From: Moniliophthora roreri
Taxonomy: Eukaryota; Basidiomycota; Agaricomycetes; Agaricales; Marasmiaceae
Length of the DNA: 64,000 nucleotides
Direction of reading: 5' to 3'
Assembly: GCA_001466705.2 (NCBI GenBank)
Contig: LATX02000211.1
Coordinates: 1,674,001 to 1,738,000 of the forward strand
The position numbers and the translations under genes were made by a program. Shown in pieces: positions 8,601 to 21,700 of this stretch; the first letter of the stretch is position 1, and every line of letters starts with the position of its first letter. The notes beneath the pieces were generated by a model. It ran no database searches. It was not told the origin of the DNA and saw only the letters and a list, made by a program, of their open reading frames with translations.

Positions 8601-9875
8601 ATAGTTAAAGCAGAAGGTTTTCGCCATCGAGAAATGTTGAATAGGGAAACATGGGCCGTAATGGTCATGGCGGTTCGTGACTCGTGCGAGACGCACACGT
8701 GTGATTTTTCCGGCGTGACGGCGCTTTTTTTTCAAATTCAAACTTCAAAGCCCTTCTTCCCAGCTGCCATCCATCCTGGTCCCTGGTCTTGTATGGTGTA
8801 TTCTCACTCGACCAGCCGAATCCAACTTCAAAATTTCTTTCTCAGGTCTTGATCGGCCGGTCGTGTCAGATTTGCTGGCTGTGAAGCAAAATTCCGTCTC
8901 ATTATGGCTTTGGCTGCTGCAGGGGTAAAAGGAGAAGCAAGACCCGCATTGAAATGGGTCCGTTTAACCAAAGGGAGAGAGGGAAGGAGCAGATAGGACT
9001 GCCCGTCGAGGTGAGCAAAAACTTGATTCGCCATACATTTGGTTTATTGACTACATCTTGTCAGTTTGCAAGGTTCTTCCTTGACGAATACTCTACTTTG
9101 ATCCCCGGATGCGCATCCGTTCTCGCAATCTGAGCTCTTGTTATGATCAGAGGAACGTCGTGGTGTCAAGATGGACTTCCCGCAAGTCTGACCTGGAAAA
9201 ATTCGTCAAATACGTATATCTTCGTATGGGCACCTCACACCTTGGACATCTCTCGGACTATAAAATAGCTTATAGGTCCCTGACGGAGCTTCCCCTGGTC
9301 AATGCTACCCACCGGAACGTCTGAAGGCTTTTGGTATGCAACGCTTTTTCTTACTCAGCCCAAGCTGATGTTAACATACAGGGATCGTTCAAAGGCTTCA
9401 TCGGCAGGAAGACCTGAGAAACTCCATTCTGAGGTGGATTCGTATCTCCTCCCAGGATCAGGAATGGCAGTTGTATTATGGACGAGCGAGAAGGATGGCA
9501 GTCATGAATTCGAAGAAAAACGTCAAGCGGTTGACGTAGTTGGTGAATCTCGTCCGACTCTTCACTCTAAAGTAATATCGCTGACATTTGATTGTTTCTT
9601 GACTTCAGTCATATAATAAATACTCATTTTGTCTGCTGACTTATGGGTTCGCCGGGGTGGTCGGCAAACACTCAGAAGCCAATTACAAACTCTCAAAGTG
9701 ATGAATAATACCTTCAATTTGTAAGCTTCTGTTGACCGGGTTACCGTAAAAACTCTGGTGAGTCACTCCCACCAGAATTGCATCATTCAGATACTTATGG
9801 CGATATCATGCCTTATATTTAAGATAGACCCATCCTTTACAGAGCAAATAAATCGAGCAAGCTCTACTCCACATC
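8601..9875. other. Intergenic region without a supported gene
   Basis: Open frames exist around 9109-9324 and 9302-9616 on the plus strand, but I recognise no family and no convincing chain of splice sites joins them. Near the right end, a TATATTTAAG at 9814-9823 lies about 62 bases before the next start codon and is a plausible TATA element for that gene. Confidence 0.4.
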
Positions 9876-10835
9876 ATGGTAGCCATCGACACTACACCTT
9901 CCACGGTGCCAGCATCACTCTTTTACTTCACCCCTCCGACCGATGGAAGCAAACCCCGCTTCCACGGTTTCAGACCGTCTGACGGCACACCAGTTATGAA
10001 TTACGAGCTCGTCAAACATACCTTACCCATCGAGAACGTCCGTGGAAAAGAAGACACATTTACTCTTGATAACTCTGGATTCCAATTCGTCAAACATATC
10101 TCGGCTCATAAAGCATTCAACGATGATGCCGAAATTGAGAAGGAGTATTACCCCGAGAGTGTCGAATTGCTCAAGAAGATTACGGGCGCAAGTAAAGTGG
10201 TTCTATTTGATCACAGTGAGTTGCATAGCCCTCGCTCCTATATATCGTACGCTGACTATGCCTCTTTCTAGCTTTACGTCACCGCCGCGAAGGCGACGAT
10301 GGGTATGACCCAAAGAGTCGCGGACCTGCTTCATTGGTCCACGTCGACCAAACTCCCCTCGCTGCTCACAACCGCGTACGCCGACATCTCCCCGAAGACG
10401 AGGCCGCCGAGCGCTTGAAGCACCGCTTCCAAATCATCAACCTCTGGCGTCCCATCTCGCATCCTGCGTTAGACTGGCCGCTTGCGGTATGCGACTACCA
10501 TTCAGTCAATCAGAAGGAGGATTTGGCACCGGTGGAATTGGTGTATCCTGATAGAGTGGGAGAGACATTTGGTGTCAAGTATAACCCCGAGCACAAGTGG
10601 AAGTATTTGCGAGGGATTACGCCAGAGGAGGTTATCTTGATTAAGTGGTTCGTCGCTTGTTTTATTTTGCGAGGTACTGTGGCTGACACGGATTATGTGT
10701 AGCTATGATTCTATCGAAGACGGAAGCGTTGCGGTGTTTACACCTCATACTGGTTTCGAGGATCCGAGTACTCCCGAGGGAAGTCCTTTCAGAGAGTCCA
10801 TTGAACTCAGGGCTCTGGTCTTCTATGACGATTAG
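9876..10835 (+). CDS. AsaB/CmcJ/NvfI-like oxygenase (GA4-desaturase family)
   Basis: Members of this fungal family (CmcJ/NvfI, AsaB hydroxylase/desaturase, gibberellin GA4 desaturase) are iron/2-oxoglutarate-type oxygenases found in many secondary-metabolite clusters. Exons are 9876-10215, 10272-10647 and 10703-10835, giving 282 aa. Family-typical stretches are TLPIENVRGKE, TLRHRREGDDGYD (at the first splice junction), VHVDQTP, HNRVRRHLP, INLWRPISHPALDWPLAVCD, and YNPEHKWKYLRGITPEEVILIKCYDS. The end is VAVFTPHTGFEDP and ELRALVFYDD. The conserved HVDQT and the WRP/PLA segments are present and no lesions are seen. It lies 1.3 kb after the second UstYa-like gene on the same strand, so it could tailor the same product; that link is inference from position only. 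Confidence 0.85.
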
Positions 10836-11402
10836 GCTTTTCCGCTTTTCTTTGTGGATCATCTTGTACTTGTACTCGCTGCTATGGTTTGGACTCATGT
10901 CAACTCATGTTAACGAAAATAGGAACATACTCGGAATGCAATGAATAAACTGTCAAATCAACTTCGGTTTCGCGTGTTACTTTGAGACGTAATCGTTCGA
11001 TAATACCAATTCGAGCCACGAGGCATAGGGCATTGGACTTGACTTGAACTTGTCGCCTCTCGAAGTTCTCTCGCGCGACAGGTTTTCTTTCCCACTTTGA
11101 CACACTTCCTCACTCCGATGCGTTTCTAACCTAAAGTTCATCTCCCTTCCAATTCGCTCAAGGTACTCATTAATCGAGAGTCTAGAAGACTAGATCCAGC
11201 ACCACCTTCGAGACCCGGCGTTTTAACTTGCAACGTAATGAGTCTAAGTACTCAACAGCTCCGGAGGCGAAGTAGCTGGAAGATTGTTTGACCTTGGATG
11301 CTCGCTCTAGGACCGGTAAGGCCTCCGCTTTTCTAGATATAAACCTACAACTAACTGAAGTTTTACGAACAGATCCTTCCTCTCCTTCACATTCTCTTGA
11401 AA
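10836..11402. other. Intergenic region upstream of the tetraspanin gene
   Basis: This holds the 3' flank of the oxygenase gene and the 5' region of the tetraspanin gene. No gene or recognisable element is seen. Confidence 0.4.
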
Positions 11403-12927
11403 ATGCAAAGAGTATGGTCGACTTACCTTGGAGAACGCGGTGGATGGAATAAGGTACCTCAAGCTTTTTCTTTTTACCTAAGAATGAAAAGGCTATTAAC
11501 AACCGTTTTCAGATGGGCAACGCCACAGTCTCCAACTCTCTGTGAGTTCTTTCCGCTCCCTTCTGCCTAAAGATTTTTACTTTCTCTCTCATAGGCAACG
11601 ACAATCCCTTGAAGCCAGTGCAGAATTAATGTTTGACGAATCTACCGACAACGAGCAACTCTCCCCGCCTCGACCTGAGCGCTTTCAGGCTTCAACGGCA
11701 TCGTCCCAGTCCTCGATACGCAGCAGGAGAGATACCGCTAGTATATCTCTCAGTGTCAACTACCTGCCGTCCAAGTTCTCGGACGCACTACTCGCACCAA
11801 ATTCCCGAAGACGACGAGGAAAAGTAGCTGAACCGAAACGAGGGGGCGGAACGGAGGCGTTTAGGAGTGGTGAAGCGAGGATGCCAGAGGAGGGAGATGA
11901 AGACTATGATGGCGTCTCCAGTGGCTGGTTTGGCGGGAGCACGGCGAAAGCACGTTCGGGAAAGCCGATGAAATGGAACAAGTTCAAATGGATTTTGTTC
12001 CTCATGAATACCTTGGTGTGTCTATTGCCTCTCTTGATGACACGTGTTATTAATCAAGCTGTGTTCACAGTTAACCATATACTCTCTCACCACGTTCATA
12101 TTCTGCCTCCTCACCTGGTTTAACGTCTGGGAATGGGCGGACATTATCCGTGTTGGAAATCGTCCAGAGCTCGTCGTGTCCACCATCGCTGCCTCTGTCG
12201 GGATGCTCACCTCTCTCGTCGGACACGCAGGCATTCTGTTAAACAACCGCTCCTTCCTGGCAGTATACACCTTCCTTACATGGATCACATTCGTATTCCT
12301 CGTCGTACCCGGATATATCACCTATCGCCGCCGCTCCTTCAATCTCGAAGGCAAACTTAACCTTCAATGGTCTCGGCAACTCGGGTCAGATGGTCGTCTA
12401 CGCATTCAAAGCCACCTTGGATGTTGCGGTTACTTTTCGCCATTTGTAGAAGCGACTGTCAGTCAGACATGCTATGCGCGATCTGTGCTGCCAGGGTGCA
12501 AATTGAAGTATATGAACTTTGAGAGGACGGCTTTGAAGAGGTGGTACATTGTCGCTTTTGGATTGGTACCCGCGCAGCTCGGAGTGATGATAGCAGGCCT
12601 GTTGTGCTCAAATCATGTCACGTACAGGTTTGGGAAGGGGATGATGCCAAAGGCGTATCGGTTGAGTTTGTCGAGTATGGCGGTTATTATGGACAACTAT
12701 GCAAAGTGAGTGCGACTTTTGGATAATGTTGAGGTTGTGCTGATTGCAGCCCCTTGACCAGCGAACTAGCTGAACAGTATGGCGCTGATGCTGTTGCTCG
12801 CTCGCGCTCGGCGCCTAATCAACAGTTGTCTGGGCAAGAGCAGATGGAACCTATGTCTTATGCCTCAAACGACACTTCGGGTGCGGCTGGGGGTTCTCAC
12901 CAGAAACACGATTCCACCGGACAGTGA
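11403..12927 (+). CDS. Tetraspanin (Tsp2-like)
   Basis: Tetraspanins are four-helix membrane scaffold proteins; basidiomycete Tsp2 is implicated in polarised growth and morphogenesis. Exons are 11403-11453, 11513-11541, 11595-12015, 12071-12705 and 12750-12927, giving 437 aa. A long polar N-terminus rich in Ser and Arg is followed by four membrane helices, at roughly 158-184, 200-224, 228-252 and 325-350. The large extracellular loop between helices 3 and 4 has the diagnostic CCG (LGCCGY, about 285-287) and two more cysteines (QTCYAR and LPGCK). The C-terminus is polar and Ser/Gln-rich. The start is less certain: the ATG of exon 2 at 11513 is in a different frame, so the ATG at 11403 is preferred. 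Confidence 0.88.
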
Positions 12928-13266
12928 AGGCTAGATATCCGCCTTGCTTCTTGATATACGGAGTTTTTGACTATAGCTATAACAATACTAGCCCTACGAT
13001 GTGTTCTTGGTTCAATAAACGTTTTCATTTCACTTTCTCCGGATTAGAATTTCGCGTCGGTCACACTCGATTCTGCCGTCACCGAATGAGATCTTCCGTG
13101 CCGGATTGCAGCTCCCGTTTTGTGTATGGGCTTCATAGCTCGTAAAATATGTAGCGTAGAGGAGAGAATGCGAGACAATTCGACATATAACTGATAATTT
13201 AGTTGAATATATATCATTCTGTAGGTACATGCAATAACGGGGACATGGTTATCATGGTATCACATA
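12928..13266. other. Convergent 3' intergenic region
   Basis: This is the short stretch between the 3' ends of the tetraspanin gene and the minus-strand phosphate carrier gene. It is AT-rich with aataaa-like words (near 13013) that could serve in 3' end formation. No gene is seen. Confidence 0.4.
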
Positions 13267-14486
13267 TTACTTGCCCCCGGTGGTACCCATACCCATCGCC
13301 GTCTTGGCCGCGTCGTATATCCACCATTGGAAACCTGTTAACGTGCCTAGTAACAGAGTAATCAGCGTCGGCTCCATTACTCAACCTATACGTTTACTTA
13401 CCAACCATGACAACCCTTGCGCCCAACCCCTTTGTGGCCAACCTTACCCAACCAACTTCCTTGATAATCGCACCAACGCCTTTACCAGCGTTCTCCGTCT
13501 TGCCCAGTAAGGATACCAGGTTGTCAGCCGGCTGCGATACAAGAGCTGATACGATACCAGCGATATACCCCGAGGCGAACGTAACACCCAGTTGGGTAAG
13601 CGAAGAATAGGTTTCCTTGGGTGCGGTGAGTAAGTGGGTGTAGAATAGTTTGACTGTTCCTTCAAAGCAGAAGAACTTGGCCATTGTGTATGGAATCTAC
13701 CGCCATCGATCAGCCCGAGTTACCCTGCATAGAAAACACACGTACTTGTCGCGACCATAGAGCACCTAACGATCCAAAGGGATACCTCAGTTCACCTCTC
13801 AGCCTGTTCATTTCCATCATCGCAGCGCTGAATCTAATTGGGAAGGTCCCTTTCTGCGATGTCTGAACTTTGACTTTGGTCATTTCGAAAGGGCAAAGAG
13901 CGATGTCAGCGATGGCTTCTGCGGACGCAGAGGCAGCGAGCCAGATCATTGGTTTGTAGGTTTGTGATAGGGATTCGCCAGCGAGTTGGACATATTGGTC
14001 TTTGAAGAGTTCGTACAAGCCGTATCTGTGCGTCACCTTGGTAAAATCGACGATTGAAGAAGAAGAATGAGGAATAAACGCACTTGAACATCCCTTGCAA
14101 AGAATATCCAACTAAAGTTGGTCCTACGCCTCTCCATATTCCAGGTAGACCTTCCTCACGAAGTAAAAGAGATATCGCTTGCCGACTTGTAGGGTATTTC
14201 GTTGGGTGGACCTTGTAATTCGAGCATCAGATAATGAACTCCGGTGATAGTGAGTGAGAGCTCACTTGCATGTTGACCTTGGCAACATCTAGGGGTGTTA
14301 AAGCAGCATGAGTCAGCCCGCATGCTAAAGACCCGCTCAGCATGCATTTAACATAGTATATAGAGTCGTGATACGGAGCTCCTGGTGATAAGGGTATATG
14401 ATTTCTGCAAGATTTTTTCTACAGTCAGATCTCGACTTGAGAATCATGATCCATGGAACGCACCTAGGATCAGGTAACTGGGCCAT
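13267..14486 (-). CDS. Mitochondrial phosphate carrier
   Basis: This inner-membrane carrier imports phosphate into the matrix for ATP synthesis (the MIR1/PIC family). Minus-strand exons are 14486-14464, 14404-14266, 14211-14084, 14025-13746, 13696-13402 and 13346-13267, giving 314 aa. The three carrier repeats are visible by their signatures: PLDVAKVNMQ (about 45-54), PFEMTKVKVQ and PADNLVSLLG. The last form is typical of phosphate carriers. Other family marks are WRGVGPTLVGYSLQG, YGLYELFKD, IPYTMAKFFCFE and GTLTGFQWWIYDA near the C-terminus. For exon 2 the acceptor at 14405 (cttgcag) is chosen over an earlier ctgtag, because only it keeps the frame. Functionally it pairs with the ATP synthase subunit gene 11 kb away. 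Confidence 0.92.
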
Positions 14487-15149
14487 TACGGTCTCGATTT
14501 CGATATGATGTCCTCAACCTCACCGTGCCCTGCTTTTTTATACAGCCTGAGCGGTGAAAAACGGGATCACTTCAAGCTTGCCGACAGGAACTGCACCAAA
14601 TGGTAAATACGGCTCTCCGTCACCGCAGGTCGACTCCGGGGGCGACTATGTACCCACTGATCGGACATTCGGATAGCTGACGCGGCTTGCTGGCAAGCGT
14701 CAAGGCGATGACTGCCTCGGCTGAGTTCCGTGGGCGTCATGCAACTTGCTGCAATGGGCCATCGGGGTCCGATGGCGGAGTCCGTTTCTGGTGTTGTGGT
14801 TTTGCGGAAACTTGGAATTTCTGGGGCTGACCGTAATGAGAGCGAAGCTGAAGGTGCGCTGAACGATGAAGTGAGCCAAATAAAATGATCTATCGACATC
14901 TATCAGACCACAACTTTCCCACCCAGTTTTACCTTCCGCATAAGGGATATCGATAAAGACGAATCCTTGTAAAACTCGGACTCGTAAAAAGACTATTCTT
15001 CCTGCTGCTCCAAAACTAAATGCCATATGCAAACTCGTTAAATAATCATTACAACGGTATCCTATTGTAGATTGTCCTTCCGACAAGGATAAACAAAACG
15101 TAACGTATCATGAGCCTTCATGCAAAACCGTAACGCCGCACTACTACTA
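14487..15149. other. Intergenic region
   Basis: Between two minus-strand genes; it should contain the phosphate-carrier promoter. Minus-strand open frames here have no recognisable content and no consistent splice structure. No repeat or RNA gene is seen. Confidence 0.4.
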
Positions 15150-15813
15150 CTACTCTCTTATAGAAACAGATGTCCTCCTTCGAGAGCTCCTCAACGAGGA
15201 ACGCATACTCTGCAATCGTCTTCAGCAAACCAGTCAAAGCGCATCAAAGGAAAACTTACCAATACGTCGTCATTGTCGTCCTTCAACATACCGCAAGCCG
15301 CCTTCATCTTCTTCTTCGCGGCCTTCTCAGTCTGCTTTGCAATGACCGCCTTCATTCTTAACTGGGCGCACTCCTCCTTGTTTTCTTGGAGCTCTTTATA
15401 CGCATCGGCAAACATACGCTCTTCTCGGTCCAGCTTTCGCTGTAGATCCTCATTGGTAGTTTCCGAAGTGTCAAGTTCACTCTGGAGAAAGTCAACCTGA
15501 GTGCGAAGAGACGTGAGTTCCCTGGTGGTGCTACTGAGAGTAGCTGCGGCAATATTAAGGGAATTGATAGTAGACTGCGCTTCGCTCAATTTATATGTAA
15601 GCTCTGCGACCTGCTGCATAAGTGCCGCAATGCGATCTTCGTGTTCTAGGCGATCTCGTTCGAGCTGGCTGTGGTCGACTTTGCAGCTATGTCGTTGGAT
15701 TAAATCATGAAGCTAAATCATAGAATGATAAGTAATATGTAAAGGCTAATGAAAGGGTAACACACCTCGGCTTTCAACTGTGCATTGTTGTCACTTCGGA
15801 TGTTCGCTGCCAT
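15150..15813 (-). CDS. Hypothetical coiled-coil protein
   Basis: Function is not recognised. Minus-strand exons are 15813-15766, 15712-15260 and 15209-15150, giving 186 aa. Most of exon 2 is a long heptad-like coiled coil rich in Leu, Glu, Gln, Arg and Lys (for example LTSLRTQVDFLQSELDTSET and DLQRKLDREERMFADAYKEL), which suggests oligomerisation. A Lys/Ala-rich stretch (EKAAKKKMKAACG) follows. The last exon adds a short basic Ser/Arg tail (RSSLRSSRRRTSVSIRE). There is no signal peptide or membrane helix. Splice sites are canonical and keep the frame, which supports a real gene, but the final exon is the least certain part. Confidence 0.65.
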
Positions 15814-16620
15814 AGCGAAGAAGTTGCTGAAGTTAAGAGGGTTCTTGAAGGAGCAGCGAATAGGCATTGAGCTGGCAGATCGTTGAACCGAATAAATAGA
15901 CTCAATAGACGCGCGATGACTCCTCAGTGTCTTCTATCTTCTGCAAAGGTTGTTCTCTGGATGGCAGCGCGCCACCTCGGAGATTCGGGAGGCAGTACAA
16001 GGGATTAAAATCGATGAAAATAGTTGGGAGCTGTGAGGAATAAAGGAATCAGTGATACAAAAGTTATATTGTGGCAGTGCATATTCGCAGCAGATCAAGC
16101 GCCCAAGAACCCAAATTCAAGAGCCTTCGAGTTTACACACCGAGGCTGTGCAGATACTATAAGGTTGCCTAGGTACTCGTTCCATGTGGCGCCCTTGACA
16201 TCCGTGATAGTGTCATTTTCCTTATGCCTATTTAAACTACAACAATTGGTTTTATCAAAGCTGTACATACACATTGCGAGTCAAGGACCCACTAATAACA
16301 ATAGCCTTCTATGTACCCTGTGCTCTTCCTTTGTCTTCGATGTATTGAACAACCTCGGGGCGCTGTTGACAGGTTCCTTTTAGTTTTGATTTATGTAATA
16401 GCTTTCCCGGCTCTGCTGCAACACAATTACCCGGATCCAGAGAGGTCAGATTTGGATGGCAGATGAGCACCAACTGACGGATGGTATCCGACCACGGACG
16501 TCCTATCTGTTTCTGAGTATGACAACCCCAATGATGCCAAAAGGGATGCTGGGTGGATAGTCACATCATCCCTGTAGATAGATTGATAGATAATCAATCA
16601 ACTTTATCTTCTTTCCTTTG
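15814..16620. other. Transition from gene-bearing to transposon-derived DNA
   Basis: No gene is supported. CpG dinucleotides are frequent up to roughly 16,500 and become rare afterwards, marking the boundary with old, decayed repeat DNA. Confidence 0.5.
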
Positions 16621-16622
16621 TT

Positions 16623-17870
16623 GTGCAGTGCTTAATGGTCAGCACCCCCTCAACAGCACAACAGCATCATGATCATCTCAAGAAGAGATGTTTATGCCAT
16701 AGCCAAAAACATGCAGCTATTGCTGCTGTGATTAGTGCTGTTGCATCACTTCTGTTCTCAACTGGACATGGGGAGTCACAGCTAATGAGAACATCCATCC
16801 TCACTGGTGAGTTTGGATGCATGAGCTACTCACTGGCAATGAATGTTGGTTCTCTGAGTAGCTTGGGCTGTCCAAATACATGTTCAGGAAATTGTTGACT
16901 AAGCTGAAAGATGACCATGGTCTGGTGGAAGAAGCTGAGAGGAAGTCCCCAGTCAGTGCTATAGAGAAGCTTGGGATGTTTCTATATTTTGGGCATGCTG
17001 GTGCATCTTCTCAAGACATTCAGGAATGCTTTCAGTGAAGTGGAAGCACAGTATCCAAGTATATTTCAATTCATGTCTATTTATTTTACTGCTAGTGCAA
17101 TTTGCAGATACTTTAATATTCTCATCAACACTTGCTCAGGAAAGCTTCTACTCCAAGTATGTGCACCCACCACCTGATCAAGTTCCTCCTGAGATTTGGG
17201 ACAATGCCAAGTTTTATTCATATTTCAAAGGGTCATGAGGTGCAGCAAATTGTTCACACTTTGATCATAACTGCTCAGCTGAAGATGCTGTTTGGCATTG
17301 GGATTGCAAGGGCAGACTTTTACAGAATTGTCTGTGTATTTGTGATTGGGATATGAAGTTCACATACATTTGCAGTAGATGGGAGGGTTCTGCCTCAGAT
17401 TCTGCAGTCTGGAATTTTGCTCATGGAATTGACCTTACAGTCAAGCTAGGCACATACCTTCTTGCTGATGCAGGTTTTCCTCTATACCATGTACTACTTA
17501 CTCCATACCAAGGGCAGAGATACTATCTTAAAGAGTTTGCCAACTCAATTGAGTTGAGGTTTGTAACATATAGACTGATAAGATCATTCTAATATCTTTC
17601 TTATTAGGCCTCAAAACTGAGAAGAACTTTTCAATCTTCAGCATGCAATGGCACAGAATGTCATTGAGTGCATTTTTGATGTGCTAAACTGTTGCTTCAA
17701 AATCTTGATTACAACACTCAAATATCCACCAGAAACCCAAGCAAAGATTGTGGCAGCATTTTGTAGAAGTATGCACAAGTTACAGGTATATGATCTCAAC
17801 TCTATGCAAGTTGCAAGTACTTGCCAGATACACTTGCCAAATACTTGCTAACTACTGTTAGATGAATGTA
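16623..17870 (+). mobile_element. Decayed PIF/Harbinger-type DNA transposon, copy 1
   Basis: Broken reading frames on the plus strand recall the DDE transposase of PIF/Harbinger (HARBI1-like) elements. A helix-turn-helix-like part comes first (SPVSAIEKLGMFLYF, GASSQDIQECF, GSTVSKY). Then come the substrate-like block PEIWDNAKFY, the stretch WEGSASDSAVWNFA, LLADAGFPLY with LLTPYQG, and finally PPETQAKIVAAF. Several in-frame stops and frame changes interrupt it, so it cannot make a transposase. A closer-to-intact relative begins at 38,394. The ends of the element were not resolved. Confidence 0.75.
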
Positions 17871-18780
17871 TGTGTATATTTTCTGCACTATTGTTTGAAG
17901 ATGAACAAGTTGAAAGTATGGTTATTCAATTATCTGGTTATTGTAGGGCTCCTGCTGTAAACCTTTAGTTTAAATAAGCTATTGTACAATATAGTTGTGG
18001 CAGTATTGACTAACATTCTATTTTCCTAGAAGCTAGACCTTCTCTACAAGCTACTAGAACACTCAGGTGGCCTTAATTTTAAGGTTAATACATTTGCCAG
18101 ATTGCCACAAGGTTAGATAGGCTGACATTCTGTTATAAGATGCATCTATTAGTCAATTATTCTAGAATTATATTAGCTTAAAGGTGTTATTAATCCATTA
18201 TCCAACTTTGAAAACTCACAGTAGCATCATTTGAAGGATTCTTAGAGCTTGCACGGAATAGGACTCTGAGGTGAATGCATATTAATAACATAAAGCATTT
18301 AAAACTATTTATATACAATTATCTTCATAATAATGGACCTGAATGGCTCTAAAACTGTTGCCAATTGATTCCTTGACCTGAAAAACCCCTACCCATGAAT
18401 TCTGATGCTCTCATGATGCTTTCACCATGTGGGACTCTGTAATAAAGATAAATTACTAAGTTGTACTATACATAAAGTAATAAATACAGTTGTGCATACT
18501 GATATTCTAAGCAACAATATTCAAAGGTGTGATCAAATAGTCTCACAACTATAAAAGACTCTTAGACTACCTTACTGAGCCTCTATAATACTGATATCTT
18601 GCAGGACTCCAACACAAAGTATTGAAAAGTAACATATAAGTATAGAACATCAATTATCATATGTTGTATTGTATATTATAGCACAAGTATACTTGTAAGT
18701 ATTTGTAGCTGCAAGTTAAAATACAAGTCACAGGTATGGCTGAAATAATGCAAGTACAAGTTAACCTGGGTATTAACTCA
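17871..18780. other. AT-rich decayed repeat DNA
   Basis: Very CpG-poor sequence with no coding potential. It is probably old transposon material continuous with the neighbouring repeats; no family is recognised. Confidence 0.4.
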
Positions 18781-21700
18781 TGCTGACCTCTAGCATTTTG
18801 TACTATCTATAATTTCATTTGTATCTATAAGCCAAATAATGAGGGGGAAAGTGAAGATGAGAAGATGAAGATGCACCTCAGAGTTAACATTAGAGATTAT
18901 CATGTAGCATTGTTTATAATGATGCTCATTCTTATTCTCTATGATCAGAAATTCTTTTAGAGCACTTGAGCATAAGGATCACAGATCAAGAAAGGAAAGA
19001 GGCAGCAAAGTGGAGAGATGAAATAGTAGAGTAGATGTGGCAGGATTATCTTCAATATCAAGCAACCCATGGATATGACCAACCATTAAATTGAAAATAT
19101 TGTAGACAGTATAGGTAGTAAATGAGTGATATGTATGTAAAGTAATAGTACCAAGAAGTGCAAAAGTTATAACTAGAGTATATCAAAAGTACAATAAAGT
19201 ACTAATCATTAGCAACAATAAATTCATTGAGCTCATCCTGTACATAGTTAGTATGAAGGGACTTCTTCTCAATAATCCTTTCAAAACATCTTGCAGATCA
19301 ACTTTATATTACTGTCAGAAAAGTCCCTATCATCCTGAAGCATCTTAATAGCCCTCTATTGATGCTTTGAAGTGTTCTCAGCATTTATGGCAGTGGAGAT
19401 ATTATGAAGGGCACTGGCAACATCTAGGACAGCATTAGTATCATGAACATACTTCCTATGCCTGGAACAAGGCACAGTTTCTGAAACATCAGATGCAGCA
19501 CATTCATGCTTGCAAGAGCTAGGCTTTGGTGTCTGTTGTAAGTCTGCAGAGCCATTTTTATCATTCTGTAAAGTATATTAGAATAGTAGATAATATCATG
19601 AAGACAAAGTACTCACATCATTTTCAGGCTGTTTACTTTTCTAGATACTAGTGTTGGGAGTGACTGAAATAGTATTCTGTAATAGAGAATTATTCTAGGA
19701 AAAAGTCAGAACAGCACTCAAGGCCTGGGATCAAGACATACATTACTGATACTGACAGTATTCAAAGGATCTTGCAATTCATTACTGTCAGTAGAAGACT
19801 AAGGAGTGCCAGTGGAAGGTTGAGTAGCACCAGGGGTGAAGGCACCTGCACCATTTGCCATAATACCTTTGTTCAGGTAGAGCATGTCATTCTAGTATGA
19901 GTAGCTCTCCTTGTGCTATTTTTTTTGCATTGTAAAGGTTATTCTACAGTCATAATGTAATGTTAAGTAATAGTAGCCACTAGAATAGAAATAACAAATA
20001 CATATCTCTAATAATGGCTTCCATACTCCTTCTGAACTAGCAATAACACTTTGTGATATGACACTAGCTGAGACCTAAGAGCTGGGACAAGAACTGCACA
20101 TCCTTGAAGTTCTTCTTGAGCTAGAACTAGTACTTAAATGAATATTAGCACAGAACAGCCACCACAACAAATTTTGATTGTGTATCTTGCTCCCATAGTG
20201 CTCCTGGCATCACTTCTATGTCTTCAGAGAGTTAGAGGTATCCACCCCCACCTGCAACTGCAACCAAAGCTGGTTTCTTCCAACCAGTCTGAGACTGCCT
20301 ACCCATTTCTTTTTGAACTTGAAGCTCATTAAGCATGATTCTATCTTCAGAAGTAGTCCATTTGGCATGCAGGATGATGAAATGAAAGGATTGATAAACA
20401 AAGAGTGATAAGATCATAAGAAGAAGTGAGAGATGCCAGGAATGCAAGTTCACAAGAGTCTAAATGGGCATAACAAGGAAAGAATAGGAAATTTGATGCC
20501 ATCAAGCAGCTCTCATATGATATAGGAAATCAGTTTCACTTGAAAAATCAGACAGTGACTGTTTTGGCCTGATCTGGCTAGTTTACATAGTGCCATTAAA
20601 CAGGACCTAATCCAATGATAAGTGGTGGATGCTTCATGTAGTATAGACAGCACTGATGAATTATGGTTGGGTAGTCTGACTCACTCTAGAAAGGCCAGAG
20701 TTATATTTAAGGGCTTTTAGTGGTTATCTTTTTGATGTTCATAACAATAGTAGGTGATATACTAGCAACTATATGTTCATCTCACTGAATATTGAGTTTT
20801 ATTTCAGTTTTTCTAGGTACATTGTATGTACTTGTGCCAGTTGGATCCTATACATAATAAATATAATGGTCAGACACATGGAGTACACAAAATAAATTAA
20901 TGAATCTCACACTAAGAGCCTCTTCTATCTTTTCTCTTTCAGAGCAGATTCAAATACTAAATCTTGGACATTGCACTGTGTATTGGGGGTTTCTAAGGTG
21001 GCTTTATGGTTGCTAAAGAGATTAAAGATAAAAAAAGCAATACTGGTAAAGATGGACAAAATTTTTCATTATAAGAAGAAGTCTTGTTAGGCACTGACTT
21101 AGTGCCCATCCACCAGGTTACCAGGCCATCCAATGCATACTTACCATCTGCCAATCCAAATTGTTATCTTAATCTCCACTATCTGAACAGGTAAATCTAT
21201 ATCTGATTCTATTTCAATCTGCTAGAAGCTCTAATTATGACAAAAGGAAAGCAAATACAGTATATTTCAGAAGTGCTACAGTTATATTTGAGGTGGAAGG
21301 ATATATAGATGAAGTTGTTGTAGAGGAGAAAACAAGAACCTAATAGTATCTGTCTCAGCATCAGGGTAAAGCCTTTTAATAGAGTTATTTGTTATGTCTG
21401 AGTGGTACTGTGCAACTGAGGCAGCCTATTCTGGTATACAGAGGTCAGAAAGTCAAATACAGAAGAAATATTGTGCTTACCTCTTTGTTAAAACACATAT
21501 CTGTGTCCTATATTTACTGTGGACCAGAACACATTCTGTTATAGTGATATAAGATTTTATTATGCAATGACCTGATCCTGGAGACTGAGCCAATCACAAG
21601 GAGGCTGCAGGCCATGGTTCTAGCACAGTTGGTCAGTCAGTTGCCCTCTCAGAATGATTAAAAAAATTGTTAGTAATTTTTTCAGAGCACAGGCAGCTTT

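Noticed and set aside
9109..9616. A possible spliced gene on the plus strand between the second oxidase and the oxygenase
   Set aside because: No recognisable family, no convincing splice chain, and frames end quickly.
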